From Siphonodentalium dalli (lineage: Eukaryota; Mollusca; Scaphopoda; Gadilida; Siphonodentaliidae): 64,000 nt of DNA. The notes beneath the pieces were generated by a model that made no database searches, was not told the origin of the DNA, and saw only the letters and a list, made by a program, of their open reading frames with translations. Shown in pieces: positions 53,546 through 63,720 of this stretch. A program made the position numbers and the translations under genes. Location of the stretch: the NCBI GenBank assembly GCA_032622095.1, contig CP136066.1, forward strand, positions 59,490,609 to 59,554,608, given 5' to 3'. Numbering within the stretch: position 1 is the first letter of the stretch; the number at the start of each line of letters is the position of its first letter.

Positions 53546-53906
53546 CGAACGAGTCTAATGTTCGTGAGGGATTGCCACGGCGTCTCTCTCTATATATATA
53601 TGGGACGGAAATGTGGACGTATCAAAGGCTTACAGCAACACCAGTCTGAACTTTTGAGTCGTGGGAAAGTAAATGCGAACAGTAAGCTGGAATGCATGTG
53701 TGACAGTGACTGATGACGTTTCTATATGTCGACCCGTTAATGTACTGCGTATTTAGGCCGTCACCAATTGCTACTTCAATGTGCATGCGTGTGAATGTTT
53801 TAATATATCTTGTGATATTACAACCAGGGTGTAGAAACGTTGTAGTTTATTGTATGACTGTTCCACCCCTCCCCACAAATATTCCTTCAGTGTTGTGTGC
53901 ATGTCA

Positions 53907-54192
53907 TTCACCTTCTGGGAACCTCATTCTGCTTTGGCCCCCGTCTTCTGGGAAGTATATATAATCTCAAATTAACATTGTTTTTTTGTTAATTTTTCCC
54001 TTTTGTTCAGTTTCTATATCCCCTAAATTTGCAGAAGATTTATTGCATAATTGAGGTGACCAATGGGTTAACATCAACAACTTCAAATAGGGAACTTCAA
54101 TCTGATCCTAGGTCTCCCATAGAAGTAGTTGAGGCCTAATCATAACGAGGTCCCCATAGGGTGAATTTGGTGATGTTAGCCCGCTGTGCCAT
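53907..54192. mobile_element. F4 element, reverse orientation
   Basis: TTCACCTTCTGGGAACCTC, then CATTCTGCTTTGGCCCCCG, then TCTATATCCCCTAAATTTGC and right hairpin GAGGTCCCCATAGGGTGAAT, then GTGATGTTAGCCCGC. Confidence 0.65.
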
Positions 54193-55350
54193 GGTGCTAG
54201 CAGAAAACTTATTGTAGCCTCATTTCTAATCATTGTGGAAAATCATTAGAAATCATGTTGATGATCATATAATTGAATGTTATCATAGTATAGTCAGGGG
54301 TGCAGGTTGTCTTGTCAATGTGAGGAGGGGGCAAGTCCTCTTGAGTTTTAATTGAAAAGAACAATTTTAGAATCCAGAGGAATTGCACCTCACTAAAGTT
54401 AATAACTGATACATCAAGCTATTTAACTTAGTTAAAGGTACGGTTGGCCTTGGCGGTGGGTATCCTGTGAAAATATTTCCACCCGTCAAAAACCGCCACA
54501 AACAGAAAGAACAACAAAATGTAGACAGACTTTGTCCGTATACAAATAAGAAATATCGCATAAACAGTATGTTATTGTCATATATTTGACCATTCGATTG
54601 TTATGTAAACAAAAGCATAAAAAGTTACTTTTCTGGTGTTTGTTTATATTATGATGGTAAACATAAAGAGCGTTCTTTGTTGGTGAATTCCTGATATGGA
54701 ACGAATAAAGAGCGATTATGCCATTTGTGTGTGATTAGCCATCAGCATTGTGCTGTCTTCTGTAACACAATCAGGCTCTTGTTTAGGTAAAATATAGTAA
54801 ATCTTTATGATAACATGCTGTTTACGCGATGGTCATGGTATATATGAACGAAACTGTATGCGTTTTAATGTTTTTCTGTTTACGGTGATTGGAACAAATA
54901 TGAATATTTTCGACAACTAAGGCCTCACGTGCCTTTAACTAAACATATCCATTTGTGACACATTTTTGTCGGCTTCCAAATTGTATCAAAATCGAACCGG
55001 ATACTGTTTATGCTCAAGGCAACTATATATTATATTAGTAGGACGTCAGGGGGAGGGGAATCTCCAAAAATATGTTTATCAGAAGAAACATACACCATAC
55101 TTATATACATGTACTATGTGATGTATTTGTACCAGTTCTAATATTCTTTTAATCAGTTATATTTTATACCCGTACTCCATATTTTACTCTGATTTTACGC
55201 CATTTCAGACCAGTCTTGTTAAGCTTGTCATCGGTGTCTTTCCATGTACTGTTATGTGCCAATCTCAGGCAAACTATGTACCGTGCAATGTATGTCAGTA
55301 CAAATGTGTCTGCGCTCACTCCAGCATGACTGTAATTGTCGTATAATTGT

Positions 55351-55528
55351 GTTTCCCTTCTGTTAAATTTCTACATCCCCTATAATTTGCAGAAGATAAA
55401 TAGCATAATTGAGGTGATTAATGGGTGAAAATCAGCAATTTCAACTGTGGCACTTCTAGATGATCCTAGGTCTCTCAAAGCAGTTAGGAAAAAAAATACC
55501 GAGGTCCCCAGAGGGTGTATTTGGTGAT
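55351..55528. mobile_element. F4 fragment, reverse orientation
   Basis: TTCTACATCCCCTATAATTTG, then GCATAATTGAGGTGATTAATG, then GAGGTCCCCAGAGGGTGTAT. Middle and right hairpin half only. Confidence 0.6.
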
Positions 55529-56186
55529 GGGACTTTTCAATAACAATCAATCGTTAATACTCCAGCTAATGGTAGGCTATGAAACTCTGTAAAAGTGCTT
55601 GGGTACGTTGAGCTGGTAATGCGAGTTCCTGTTGGGTCATGGGTAGTTCTATAATTCCGATGCAGATGTCATCAAACTCCCTTTCCAAGCAACACCCAGG
55701 GATGTCTTATTTCAGGATTTTTCCTTAATTCAGTATTTTCTGTCAAATTTCAGGATTTTTGTGACTTTCCTATAGTGGGCTTTCTTTTCCCCTATTATAT
55801 GGCAGCTTAGTAAGTTGAAACATTTACATGGATCCACAGAAGTGTGAAATGTAGTAAAAAGTACATCTCAGATGCCACCAGAAGCAATCTCTAGAGCATC
55901 TAAATTAAAACAAATTCCTCTGGGCTGCCTACTCCATCAAAAATAATTTTGCCTCGCCAGTTCAGCCTTCTAGATTTCATGATTTTTCTTAAGACACCTC
56001 TTATATACATCCCTGGCAACACCCCAACATAGATGTTCCCCAACAATTGTGATTCAAACTCGCCGAAAGGCATGCGCCATGTCCAGTTGTTGGGTAAAGG
56101 TAAACTTCACGGACCCCGCATGCTCCATGCAAAGGTGATTCCACGGGTTTGGGCAACCACCAGGGAAGATATAGTAAACTGTGATT

Positions 56187-56480
56187 GCACACTCTAAATC
56201 GCGTTGGGTAAATTTTTACCAGACACAATGGTGCATATAGCACCACGCGAACATTGGGTATATTTTACCCAATGTTGGGCAATGTTTTTACTCAACGCAG
56301 GGTACCAAAAGTCGCCCAACGCAGAAGGGAAATTACCGTTGGGTAAATTGTTACCCTGTGTTGAGTAAAGCCATCGCCCAACATTGGGTAACATTTACCC
56401 AACGTTCGCGTTGTGCTATATGCACATGCTATATACACCATTGTGTTGGGGGGAATTTTACCAAACGCGATATAGAGTGC
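56187..56480. mobile_element. Inverted-repeat element abutting exon J, rich in TTGGGTAAA/TTTACCCAA
   Basis: Left GCACACTCTAAATCGCGTTG, then ATGGTGCATATAGCACCACG pairs with right GTGCTATATGCACATGCTAT, then CGCGATATAGAGTGCAC. The centre holds eight or more TTGGGTAA/TTACCCAA words in both orientations. The element ends about 40 bp before the exon J acceptor, so it nearly touches the splice site. Confidence 0.75.
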
Positions 56481-56519
56481 ACAAACTAGGACTGACCATC
56501 GCCTTTTGTTCTTCTACAG

Positions 56520-56777
56520 AGTACATTATTGGACCAGGCTATGCAGGGACAAGAATCGGACCCGATACCCGTTGTGGGGCCAGACGGGAAACTACGTTAT
56601 GCGTGCCCCATCTGCGGAAAACTGTTCACCCAGAAGAGACATTGTCGAAATCACAAGAATGTTCACCTTACGACTAAACCCTTCATTTGTAACATATGCG
56701 GCGCTCAGTACAGCTATAAGTGTAAACTTGTAGATCACGAGAGAACCAAACATTTTCCAAGGCCCGAGGAACCGTAA
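56520..56777 (+). CDS. Alternative zinc-finger exon J (two C2H2 fingers)
   Basis: Acceptor CTTTTGTTCTTCTACAG ends at 56519. Phase 0 reads STLLDQAMQGQESDPIPVVG and adds 85 residues. Finger 1 uses C29, C32, H45, H49 (HX3H) and finger 2 uses C57, C60, H73, H78 (HX4H), with linker HLTTKPFIC. Finger 1 helix contacts are Q, R, H, N, unlike any other exon here. A 28-residue spacer lies where the three-finger exons have their first finger. The stop TAA ends at 56777, and the last codons (PRPEEP) begin a tandem repeat in the 3' region. Confidence 0.92.
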   Translation, partial: STLLDQAMQGQESDPIPVVGPDGKLRYACPICGKLFTQKRHCRNHKNVHLTTKPFICNICGAQYSYKCKLVDHERTKHFPRPEEP

Positions 56778-57130
56778 CAAACGTAGACTGTTTTAGTTTG
56801 TGATTACAAATCCCCCACCCCTTTGAACTATATATAAAAGGCATGCTACATGTATCTTAGGCCCGGGGAACTTTAGCAAACACGTGGACTGCTTTAGTTT
56901 TTGGTTCATAAATCCCCATTCCGAGAACATTAAAAGGCATGCCACATGTATCTTAGGCACGAGGAACACCAACGAGTGTTTTAGTTGTATGATCCCAAAT
57001 CCAGTGAACTATATTTAAAAGGCATGCTACATGTATCTTAGACCCGAGGAACAGTAGCAAAGGTCAAGTGTTTTAGTTGTATGATCTGAAAACCCCATCG
57101 CGTGAAATATATTTATATGTAAAAGGAATG
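56758..57130 (+). repeat. Tandem repeat of the exon J 3' end
   Basis: About four units of 90-110 bp start with AGGCCCGAGGAACCGTAACA at the stop codon of exon J and repeat as TAGGCCCGGGGAACTTTAGC, TAGGCACGAGGAACACCAAC and TAGACCCGAGGAACAGTAGC. Each is followed by GTTTTAGTTGTATGATC-like and AAAGGCATGCTACATGTATC. The first unit overlaps the last six codons. Confidence 0.88.
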
Positions 57131-57659
57131 GGATCTTTACTTACAATTTCCAAATATTTTCCAAATACCCTGATGAACCTTTGACCTTTATTTACTTAAT
57201 TGACTCTTACACTCAGTTCTTTGAAGTATATTGGATGCAATGTTCTATTATTGATATGGCGGGATCTATTACAGATATGGAGGGGTATATTACATGATAC
57301 GGAGGGGTCTATTACATGATATAAAGGGGTGTATTGCAATATATGCAGGGGTCTATTACAAATATGGAGGGCTGTATTACAATATATTGAGGGGTCTATT
57401 ACAAGATATGAAGGGGTGTTTTATAATATATGGAGGGGTGTATTACATGATATGGGTGATGTATTACATGATATGGAAGGGTGTTTTACGAGTTCAGAAG
57501 ACATATGGTTGCTATTACATGTTCACAATATAAGTTATTAGCCAAGGTCATTGAACTTAATATTTTAACATTTCCCACGGGAACTAATCGTTAGTGAGTA
57601 TTTCGTTATCCGTGGTTAACAAATGTGGAGTGTTTGTTTTATGTCGTATCGAATAAGGT

Positions 57660-58080
57660 AGGACAATTTTTATAAATATAATATAATATACATGTATATT
57701 GTTAGTGGTGATACAGTCATAACTGACTGTCTTCCTTTCACCCCTGAATGTGGTGGCAGATTATAATAATTTCCAGGGGAAATTATCCAAGGGTTAACAA
57801 ATGGGAGTGTTTTACTTTTATGACCCAGTGAAATATATTTAATGGCATGCCATTTTACCATATTAGTCCTACTAGTCTAACTTTGAAAAACCTCAACAAT
57901 TACTGTCGTCTCGAATTGGATATGATAATATTTTTATTTATAATATCCATACATGGAAAGTACAAATACCAATAAATATATTAGAATATTCATGTATGGT
58001 GTTAGGGGTGATATTGTCAGGACTGAAACTCTTCCTATCACCCCTGAATCTGGTGACAGATAATTAGATGTAGACGGCCG
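57660..58080 (+). repeat. Direct duplication with TTCACCCCTGAATGTGG
   Basis: CATGTATATTGTTAGTGGTG, then ATACAGTCATAACTGACTG, then CCTTTCACCCCTGAATGTGG recurs as CATGTATGGTGTTAGGGGTG, then CCTATCACCCCTGAATCTGG. Both copies are followed by GCAGATTATAAT or ACAGATAATTAG. Confidence 0.75.
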
Positions 58081-59543
58081 AAATAATTTGATTGTTTTGT
58101 GGTTTATATGTTCGTCGTGTGCAGACTGGAGTTTTTAATAAGCGTTGTTAACTGGGGTATACGAAAGATGGTTCATATGTATTTAATAATCTGTTTGCTG
58201 TGGGTATTTCCATATTTTCTGTTTGTTGATTTCTGGCCATTACTGGCTGTGAAGTGTCCTGTTCTGATAGTAATTTTAACCTTGATTGATATATATATAG
58301 TTAAACAATAAACAGCTAATCCAAGTTTAATTAATAGTATAGACCAATGCTCGGATTTCACACCGTTGCGAAGTCTAAAGTTCGGCGTAAACCAGCTAGT
58401 GAATTCAGTTGGGATTATACTGGTTTACGTCGAGTGCGGTTGACCCACGTTAGGGATTAACTGGTTTACGTCGACGTACGGTTGCCCTATATACGTTACC
58501 ATAGCGCACTTTACGCAGAGATCCAGTGGCTGGATTTTTCGTAAATTTTAATCGACTTTATCATACAAATCAATACACAATGCTATATTTATTGGAAAGA
58601 GTGATATCTTAAGGTCATAATGATTATTATAATATTAACAGTTATGTCAAATTACGCACAGAATACGCCATGTAATTAGGAACATATCACGTTTAAAGAC
58701 ATGTACTTGTTCGGGTGCGTGAAACTGATAAGTTAGTATTCAGGCGCTATGACAACTGGAGGAATGTATCATTCTACTAACATCACGGAAAATTTGAAGC
58801 AAATCGACCGTACCAATCCATAGAAAACATCGTCAGAACTACGCTCAATTGTAAATATTTACTACTCGATTCGGGATGCATCTATCGGCGATAAACTAAC
58901 GAAAACGATTTCGCCATCGAGAGTCACTGCATTTGATTCATATATAAGAATGACGGTGTGTGTTGTCAATTCGGATATACTATTTGTAAACATTACTCCA
59001 AAATTCTCCATTTCTATTTGATCACCGTACTGGAGTGTTCCACATCACTTTAATCTGTTTGTTTACCCTGAGAGAATACACAAACTGTTACAAGGTCGCG
59101 AGTAAACCAGTATCGCCCCTGCCTATTTCACTGGCTGGTTTACGGTGAAGGAAACTGGTACTAATGACTGAAGCTTATTTTAATCACATTCCGGATATTC
59201 ATGGTTTTAACCTTTCGTTATTATCTTTTTTCTATGCACCACGATGAGCAACCTTACTTTTTGTTGGGAACATATTAAGGTGGTTGCGGCTAGTTGGTGA
59301 CACAAATGCATCTGTTGAATTTTAAGTTTTAGCGCAAAAACGAGCGTAATTTTACAATTAACAACAAGTATTGTGTGCATACATGACTATAGTAGTCCAG
59401 TTCTCATTTGGAAGTCGACTTCGTCTGCAAAAATGTAATGCTTATTGTGCAATTTTACACATTTCCATCCACAGTATACGTAACCACACATGTATATAAA
59501 TATATATGATCATATATGCAATCACTACAATAAAACATCCAAT

Positions 59544-60011
59544 CAAGTCTGAGTTTAGTGTGCCTGTCATTTGCAGAATGAGGTCCCCAGAAGGTGAATT
59601 TAGTGAGGCTATCCCGCATAGAGGGCTAGCATGACCAAATTCACCCTCAGGGGACCTCATTCTGCTCAGCCCTTATCTGCAATGATGGGAGACATAGACT
59701 CAGATTGAAGTTCCCAAGTGGTGAATATTGTGACGAACACCCATTGAGAACCTCGATTATGCAAATTGTCGTCTGCCAATTTGGGGATATAGAGAAACTC
59801 AACTAAAAAAGAAATAGAATCTCTGTGAAGAAGTTTCTATAGAAAATAGAAATTTGATAATAAAGAAACTTAGAGAAGATTAGTCCTAAGCAGAGTGAGG
59901 TCCCCAGAGGGTGAATTTAGTGATGCTAGCCCACTGTGTGGGATAGCGCCACTAAATTCACCCTCTGGGGACCTCACTCTGCAAATAACAGACACACAAT
60001 AACCAGGCTTG
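59544..60011. mobile_element. F4 element, best-preserved full copy
   Basis: CAAGTCTGAGTTTAGTGTGCC to ACAATAACCAGGCTTG. Left hairpin GAGGTCCCCAGAAGGTG, then GGGGACCTCATTCTGC. Middle with TTCCCAAGTGGTGAATATTG and GGGGATATAGAGAAACTC. Right hairpin GAGGTCCCCAGAGGGTGAAT, then CCCTCTGGGGACCTCACTCT. Confidence 0.78.
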
Positions 60012-60344
60012 TCCGAGGTATGTCATGTGACTTCTTTGTATTACGTTGAATTATTAGAAACAATGTTTTTATTTTATCACATATTAAATCAGTTTTATCT
60101 ACTTGCATGCGTTAGGGAATTTATCATGTAAATACACTCATCTTTTGTTTCTCTCACAGCTGTATTCTGTTACATAAATTCATGTACACGCATGGCGAAA
60201 TATCGACTTTCCTTGTACACGATTTGTAAGATATTTTACTGTATAAAGATTTTGAAGTTTATTTTAGAGTTATGTGTATCGTGGGTCTTTTTATCTGGTG
60301 TGTTTGCTATAGTATTAATCGTGGGTAATTAAGGAGTATAATGT

Positions 60345-60695
60345 TGATTCATGGATACGCATGGTTAAAGATGCTCAATATATTCCCAGCAACACTCACA
60401 ATAACAGTTATAAATGTTGATTCATGGATACGCATGGTTAAAGATGCTCAATCTCTTCCCAGCAACACTCACAAGAACAGAGTTATAAATGTTGGTTCAC
60501 GTATATGCATGGTTAAAGATGCCCAATCTCTTCACAGCAACACTCACAATAACAGTTATAAATGTTGGTTCACGTATACGCATGGTTAAAGATGCTCAAT
60601 CTCTTCCCAGCAACACTCACAAGCACAGAGTTTTAAATGTTGGTTCACGTATACGCATGGTTAAAGATGCTCAATCTCGTCCGGGCAACATCACA
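60345..60695 (+). repeat. ~75-bp tandem repeat
   Basis: Five units of GTTGRTTCATGGATACGCATG, then GTTAAAGATGCTCAATCTC, then TTCCCAGCAACACTCACAA. Frames stay open across it but the translation is periodic, so it is not treated as coding. Confidence 0.92.
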
Positions 60696-61181
60696 AAGAG
60701 TTTTCAGAATTTCACGAAACTCTTTTTGAAGACACTTTTTGCGTTATAACCCCACACCCCACAAAGACTCACAGGATTAGCATATGGTGTTACACGCGTT
60801 GAATGAATGAATGAATGAATGCTTTATTCTCAGCCATTTTTACATGGGACATGAGATAATTATTTACAATATTTACACATAGAACAAACATTGGCGGTTC
60901 ACATAAACATTACAAAACAAATATTATATATTCAATATTCAACTGTAACATCGAACAGCTACATGTAATCCAGTGGACTAAACAAACACTGAAAAGATAA
61001 TTGTTCAAGTGTAATTGTTGTAATGGTCTGAAATAATACCATCTTCTCCCAGTTTATCGAAATTAATTACACACATAACCCGATTTCCTAGTGCGCAACG
61101 CCTCTCTTACTCAAAATGATTATTAACCATAACTCTACAGGAAGTTCAGGAAAGAGATTTACCATCTTTTAGAAACCAGTG

Positions 61182-61319
61182 TACAGTAATGCCCTAAGTA
61201 ATCGACCCCTTAACCACAGCAGAATTATGGATAACTTTTCAGGATTTAGTTTTAAATCCTGAAAAGTTACCCATAATTCTGCTGTGGTTAAGGGGTCGAT
61301 TACTTAGGGCATTACTGTA
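61182..61319. mobile_element. P1 palindromic MITE, copy 17 (short version)
   Basis: TACAGTAATGCCCTAAGTAATC, then GGATTTAGTTTTAAATCC at the centre, to GGGCATTACTGTA. Only the outer 65 bp of each arm remain, and they are almost perfectly complementary. Confidence 0.92.
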
Positions 61320-61374
61320 GCAAAATAAATGTGACGAAAGAAGTTGAATAGCATGTACTTCCTTATCACTTTAA

Positions 61375-61542
61375 TGGCGGGATATATATAAGAGAATGTA
61401 CTGGCTTACAAGGACAATGTAAATATTGTTAGGCCAATGTATTCTCTTATATATGCGAGTCTCCCTATATTATATAAGAGAATGCATTGGCACAGGGTTT
61501 TCATCAACATTCCGGAAGCTCCAGCCATGGAAAGCTTAAGAA
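61375..61542. mobile_element. P3 element, right part
   Basis: ATATATATAAGAGAATGTACT, then GGCCAATGTATTCTCTTATA, then GGAAGCTCCAGCCATGGAAA, then GCTTAAG. The left stem and terminus are missing. Confidence 0.75.
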
Positions 61543-61675
61543 ACCAGTGTTGTCAAAAAATGCGACAAAAGAAGTTTAATAGCACGTACTTCCTTAAAGG
61601 AAGTCGTATCTCACGTTTTATATCTTTTGGAGAAATATCAACTGAACCCTTCCCCACCTGATTGTGAGCTTGTAG

Positions 61676-62200
61676 TTATACTTTTAGCCAAGCCAGCTAT
61701 TTCAATATTAAATGTTGACAAAATGACCTGATTACTAAACGACTGCCCTATATATGAGATGCCTACTACCAGATAATCCAACAATAACCTGATATATTTG
61801 GGTGGGAGTCATGAGGGACGTACAATGTAGGAATTAAAACAAGACATCTACAAAATTAGGATCATATCACCATGAGGGAAATTACATAAGAAAAGATGTG
61901 AGTTAATAAGTTACACGGCGTGTTGAAGTATATTATGTGAACTGTTATATATACTTTTAGCAGAGCTAGCTTTGAATATTAAATTTTCACAACATGAGCT
62001 GATTACTTAAACGACTGCCCTATATAAGACATACTAGTGAGCTAGCTAATACCAGATAATCCAACAATAACCTTGTATATTTGGGTGGGACTCATGGTGA
62101 GGGACGTACAGTGCTTGCATTAAAACAATACATGCACAATTAGGATCATGGGGGATATAACATAACAAAAATTATGAGAACATGAAGTCTATTCTGTAAA
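61676..62200 (+). repeat. Tandem duplication, ~270-bp unit
   Basis: ACTTTTAGCCAAGCCAGCTA, then ACGACTGCCCTATATATGAG, then CCAGATAATCCAACAATAAC and TTGGGTGGGAGTCATGAGGG, then GACGTACA recur in the same order from 61950. Similarity is high but with several indels. Confidence 0.85.
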
Positions 62201-62217
62201 CGTTTAGCCAAGCTACC

Positions 62218-62999
62218 TTAACTGGTTCAGTGCTGAAAGCCCATATTTGGACCCTATGTAAGAGTGCTGGAAGCCCAGATATGGGCTTTGGCAATGACAC
62301 TGTCTTGTTTAGTCAACTTTTGTTTAGTTTAATCATTTAAATAGCATTTGTCAGGTAATATTTAAGAAATATTGTTACATATATAATTAAATTGGGACAT
62401 TGTGAAGTTTGAATGGATGCCGACCAATAAAATTGTCAGAAAAGGTACTTATATCGCGAAAAGTTTGAGACAAATGTTTTGCCCTAAGGGCGGCCGACAA
62501 CCAAGCTCATAACCATAACATAATCAGACATCCAGACTCATATCGATAACCTACTTTGACAAACAGACAACCAGGCTCATAACCATAGCCTAATGAGACA
62601 TCCAGGCCCATAACCATTGCCCAATGAGACATCCAGACTCATAATCATTGCCTAATGAGACATCCAGACCCATAACCATAGTCTAATGAGACATCAAGGC
62701 TCATAACCATAGCCTAATGGCTAATGAGACATCCAGGCCCATAGGCATAGCCATAGCATAATGAGACATCCAGACTCATAACCATAGCCTATTAAGACAT
62801 CCAAGCTCATAACCATGGCCTAGTGAGACATCCAGGCTCATAACATAATCACAAATGTATATATATGGGGGTCAAATTTGAGAAAAGAGTGCAAATTATC
62901 AACTCCGAGCATAAAAATTCAATAATTTTCTGTTTGTTGAAATATATATATACGCATTTTATTACGTTTATGTAGGATATTTAGCAGCGAACCAGTTAA
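62218..62999. mobile_element. TTAA-bounded element carrying a 29-bp minisatellite
   Basis: Left TTAACTGGTTCAGTGCTGAAA and right TTTAGCAGCGAACCAGTTAA are imperfect inverted ends with TTAA outside. About eleven units of AATGAGACATCCAGRCTCAT, then AACCATAGCC fill 62510-62850. GCCCATATTTGG and GCCCAGATATGGGC lie near the left end. Confidence 0.72.
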
Positions 63000-63420
63000 A
63001 GGAAAATAGAGTTATCCCCCTTTATCACGACAACGTCCAGTTAAGTCTCTGACACACACCGATAACTTTGATATATAACACATATATGTTCCCTCAATGC
63101 GAATGGGAAATAAGGTGGAGATATGCACTGTGGTTTCAATATAATTAAAATTTTCCCCAATATAAAAAAGCATCCATTATTCTGAATTTCGTATCATGGG
63201 CTTTTTGCTGATTAATAACCCACGTAGTGTCCTATCTGTTTGCTGATTACAAACTAGTGTCCTATCTACTAGTGTCCGATTACTAAGCTAGTGCCCTATC
63301 TGAGACTTACGTTGTGTTGCTTCGTGCAGTCGGGGTTAATGTACCAGGCAACGTGACTATTAGCTCACATGAAATTTAACTAGCCCTATTTGAGACGTTC
63401 GTTGTGTTGTTTCTCTCTAG

Positions 63421-63720
63421 TTGCCTGAGTTACCATTCTGCTGCACGATATGTGGACAACAGTTCGCCAACAAAGACAGCCGTCGGAAACATCTCAACCG
63501 GATCCATCGCCCACATGCGTTTAGCTGTGACTCGTGCGGGAAAACCTTCTGCCAGGGGTGGGAGCTGAGGCAACATTCGAACACACACCAGCCGTCGAAG
63601 CCCTACTCATGTCCGTATTGCACAAACGAGTACACCTCGAAGCCAGGATATTACAAACATCTCAAACTTCACCATTCGGACCAGCTTCAACCGGACTCGG
63701 AGTGGCCAGGGGCATCGTGA
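63421..63720 (+). CDS. Alternative zinc-finger exon K (three C2H2 fingers)
   Basis: Acceptor GTTGTGTTGTTTCTCTCTAG ends at 63420. Phase 0 reads LPELPFCCTICGQQFANKDS and adds 99 residues. Fingers: C8, C11, H24, H29 (HX4H); C36, C39, H52, H56 (HX3H); C64, C67, H80, H85 (HX4H). The linker IHRPHAFSC is a variant of the HVPH linker in G and I, and HQPSKPYSC precedes the last finger. Finger 2 helix contacts are Q, W, E, Q, including an aromatic residue at position 2. The stop TGA ends at 63720. There is no ATG before finger 1. It is the last such exon in the window, but further ones may follow. Confidence 0.92.
   Translation: MPELPFCCTICGQQFANKDSRRKHLNRIHRPHAFSCDSCGKTFCQGWELRQHSNTHQPSKPYSCPYCTNEYTSKPGYYKHLKLHHSDQLQPDSEWPGAS

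Larger units (their letters stand above)
53546..56519. other. Interval between exons I and J
   Basis: Contains two F4 copies in reverse orientation (53907, 55351) and an inverted-repeat element directly before exon J (56187-56480). 54210-55340 is AT-rich with no supported feature. Confidence 0.6.
57131..60340. other. Interval after exon J
   Basis: Includes GGAGGGGTRTATTACA tandem repeats (57240-57490, ~25-bp units), a direct duplication of a CACCCCTGAATSTGGTG segment (57660-57790 and 57950-58075), ACTGGTTTACGTCGA words near 58385-58490, and F4 at 59544. Between 58500 and 59440 the sequence is unique. No coding region is supported. Confidence 0.55.
60696..63420. other. Interval before exon K
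   Basis: Contains (GAAT)n at 60803-60820, P1 (61182), a P3 right part (61375), a tandem duplication (61676-62200), a TTAA-bounded element with a minisatellite (62218-62999) and GTCCTATCTG repeats (63210-63310). No coding region other than exon K. Confidence 0.6.

Noticed and set aside
60341-60749. Frames with repeated YAWLKMLN and RMVKDAQSLPS
   Set aside because: They are periodic translation of a 75-bp tandem repeat.
18500-63720. Eleven separate zinc-finger genes instead of alternative exons
   Set aside because: None has a convincing start, and all begin in phase 0 right after an acceptor on the same strand as the BTB exons.
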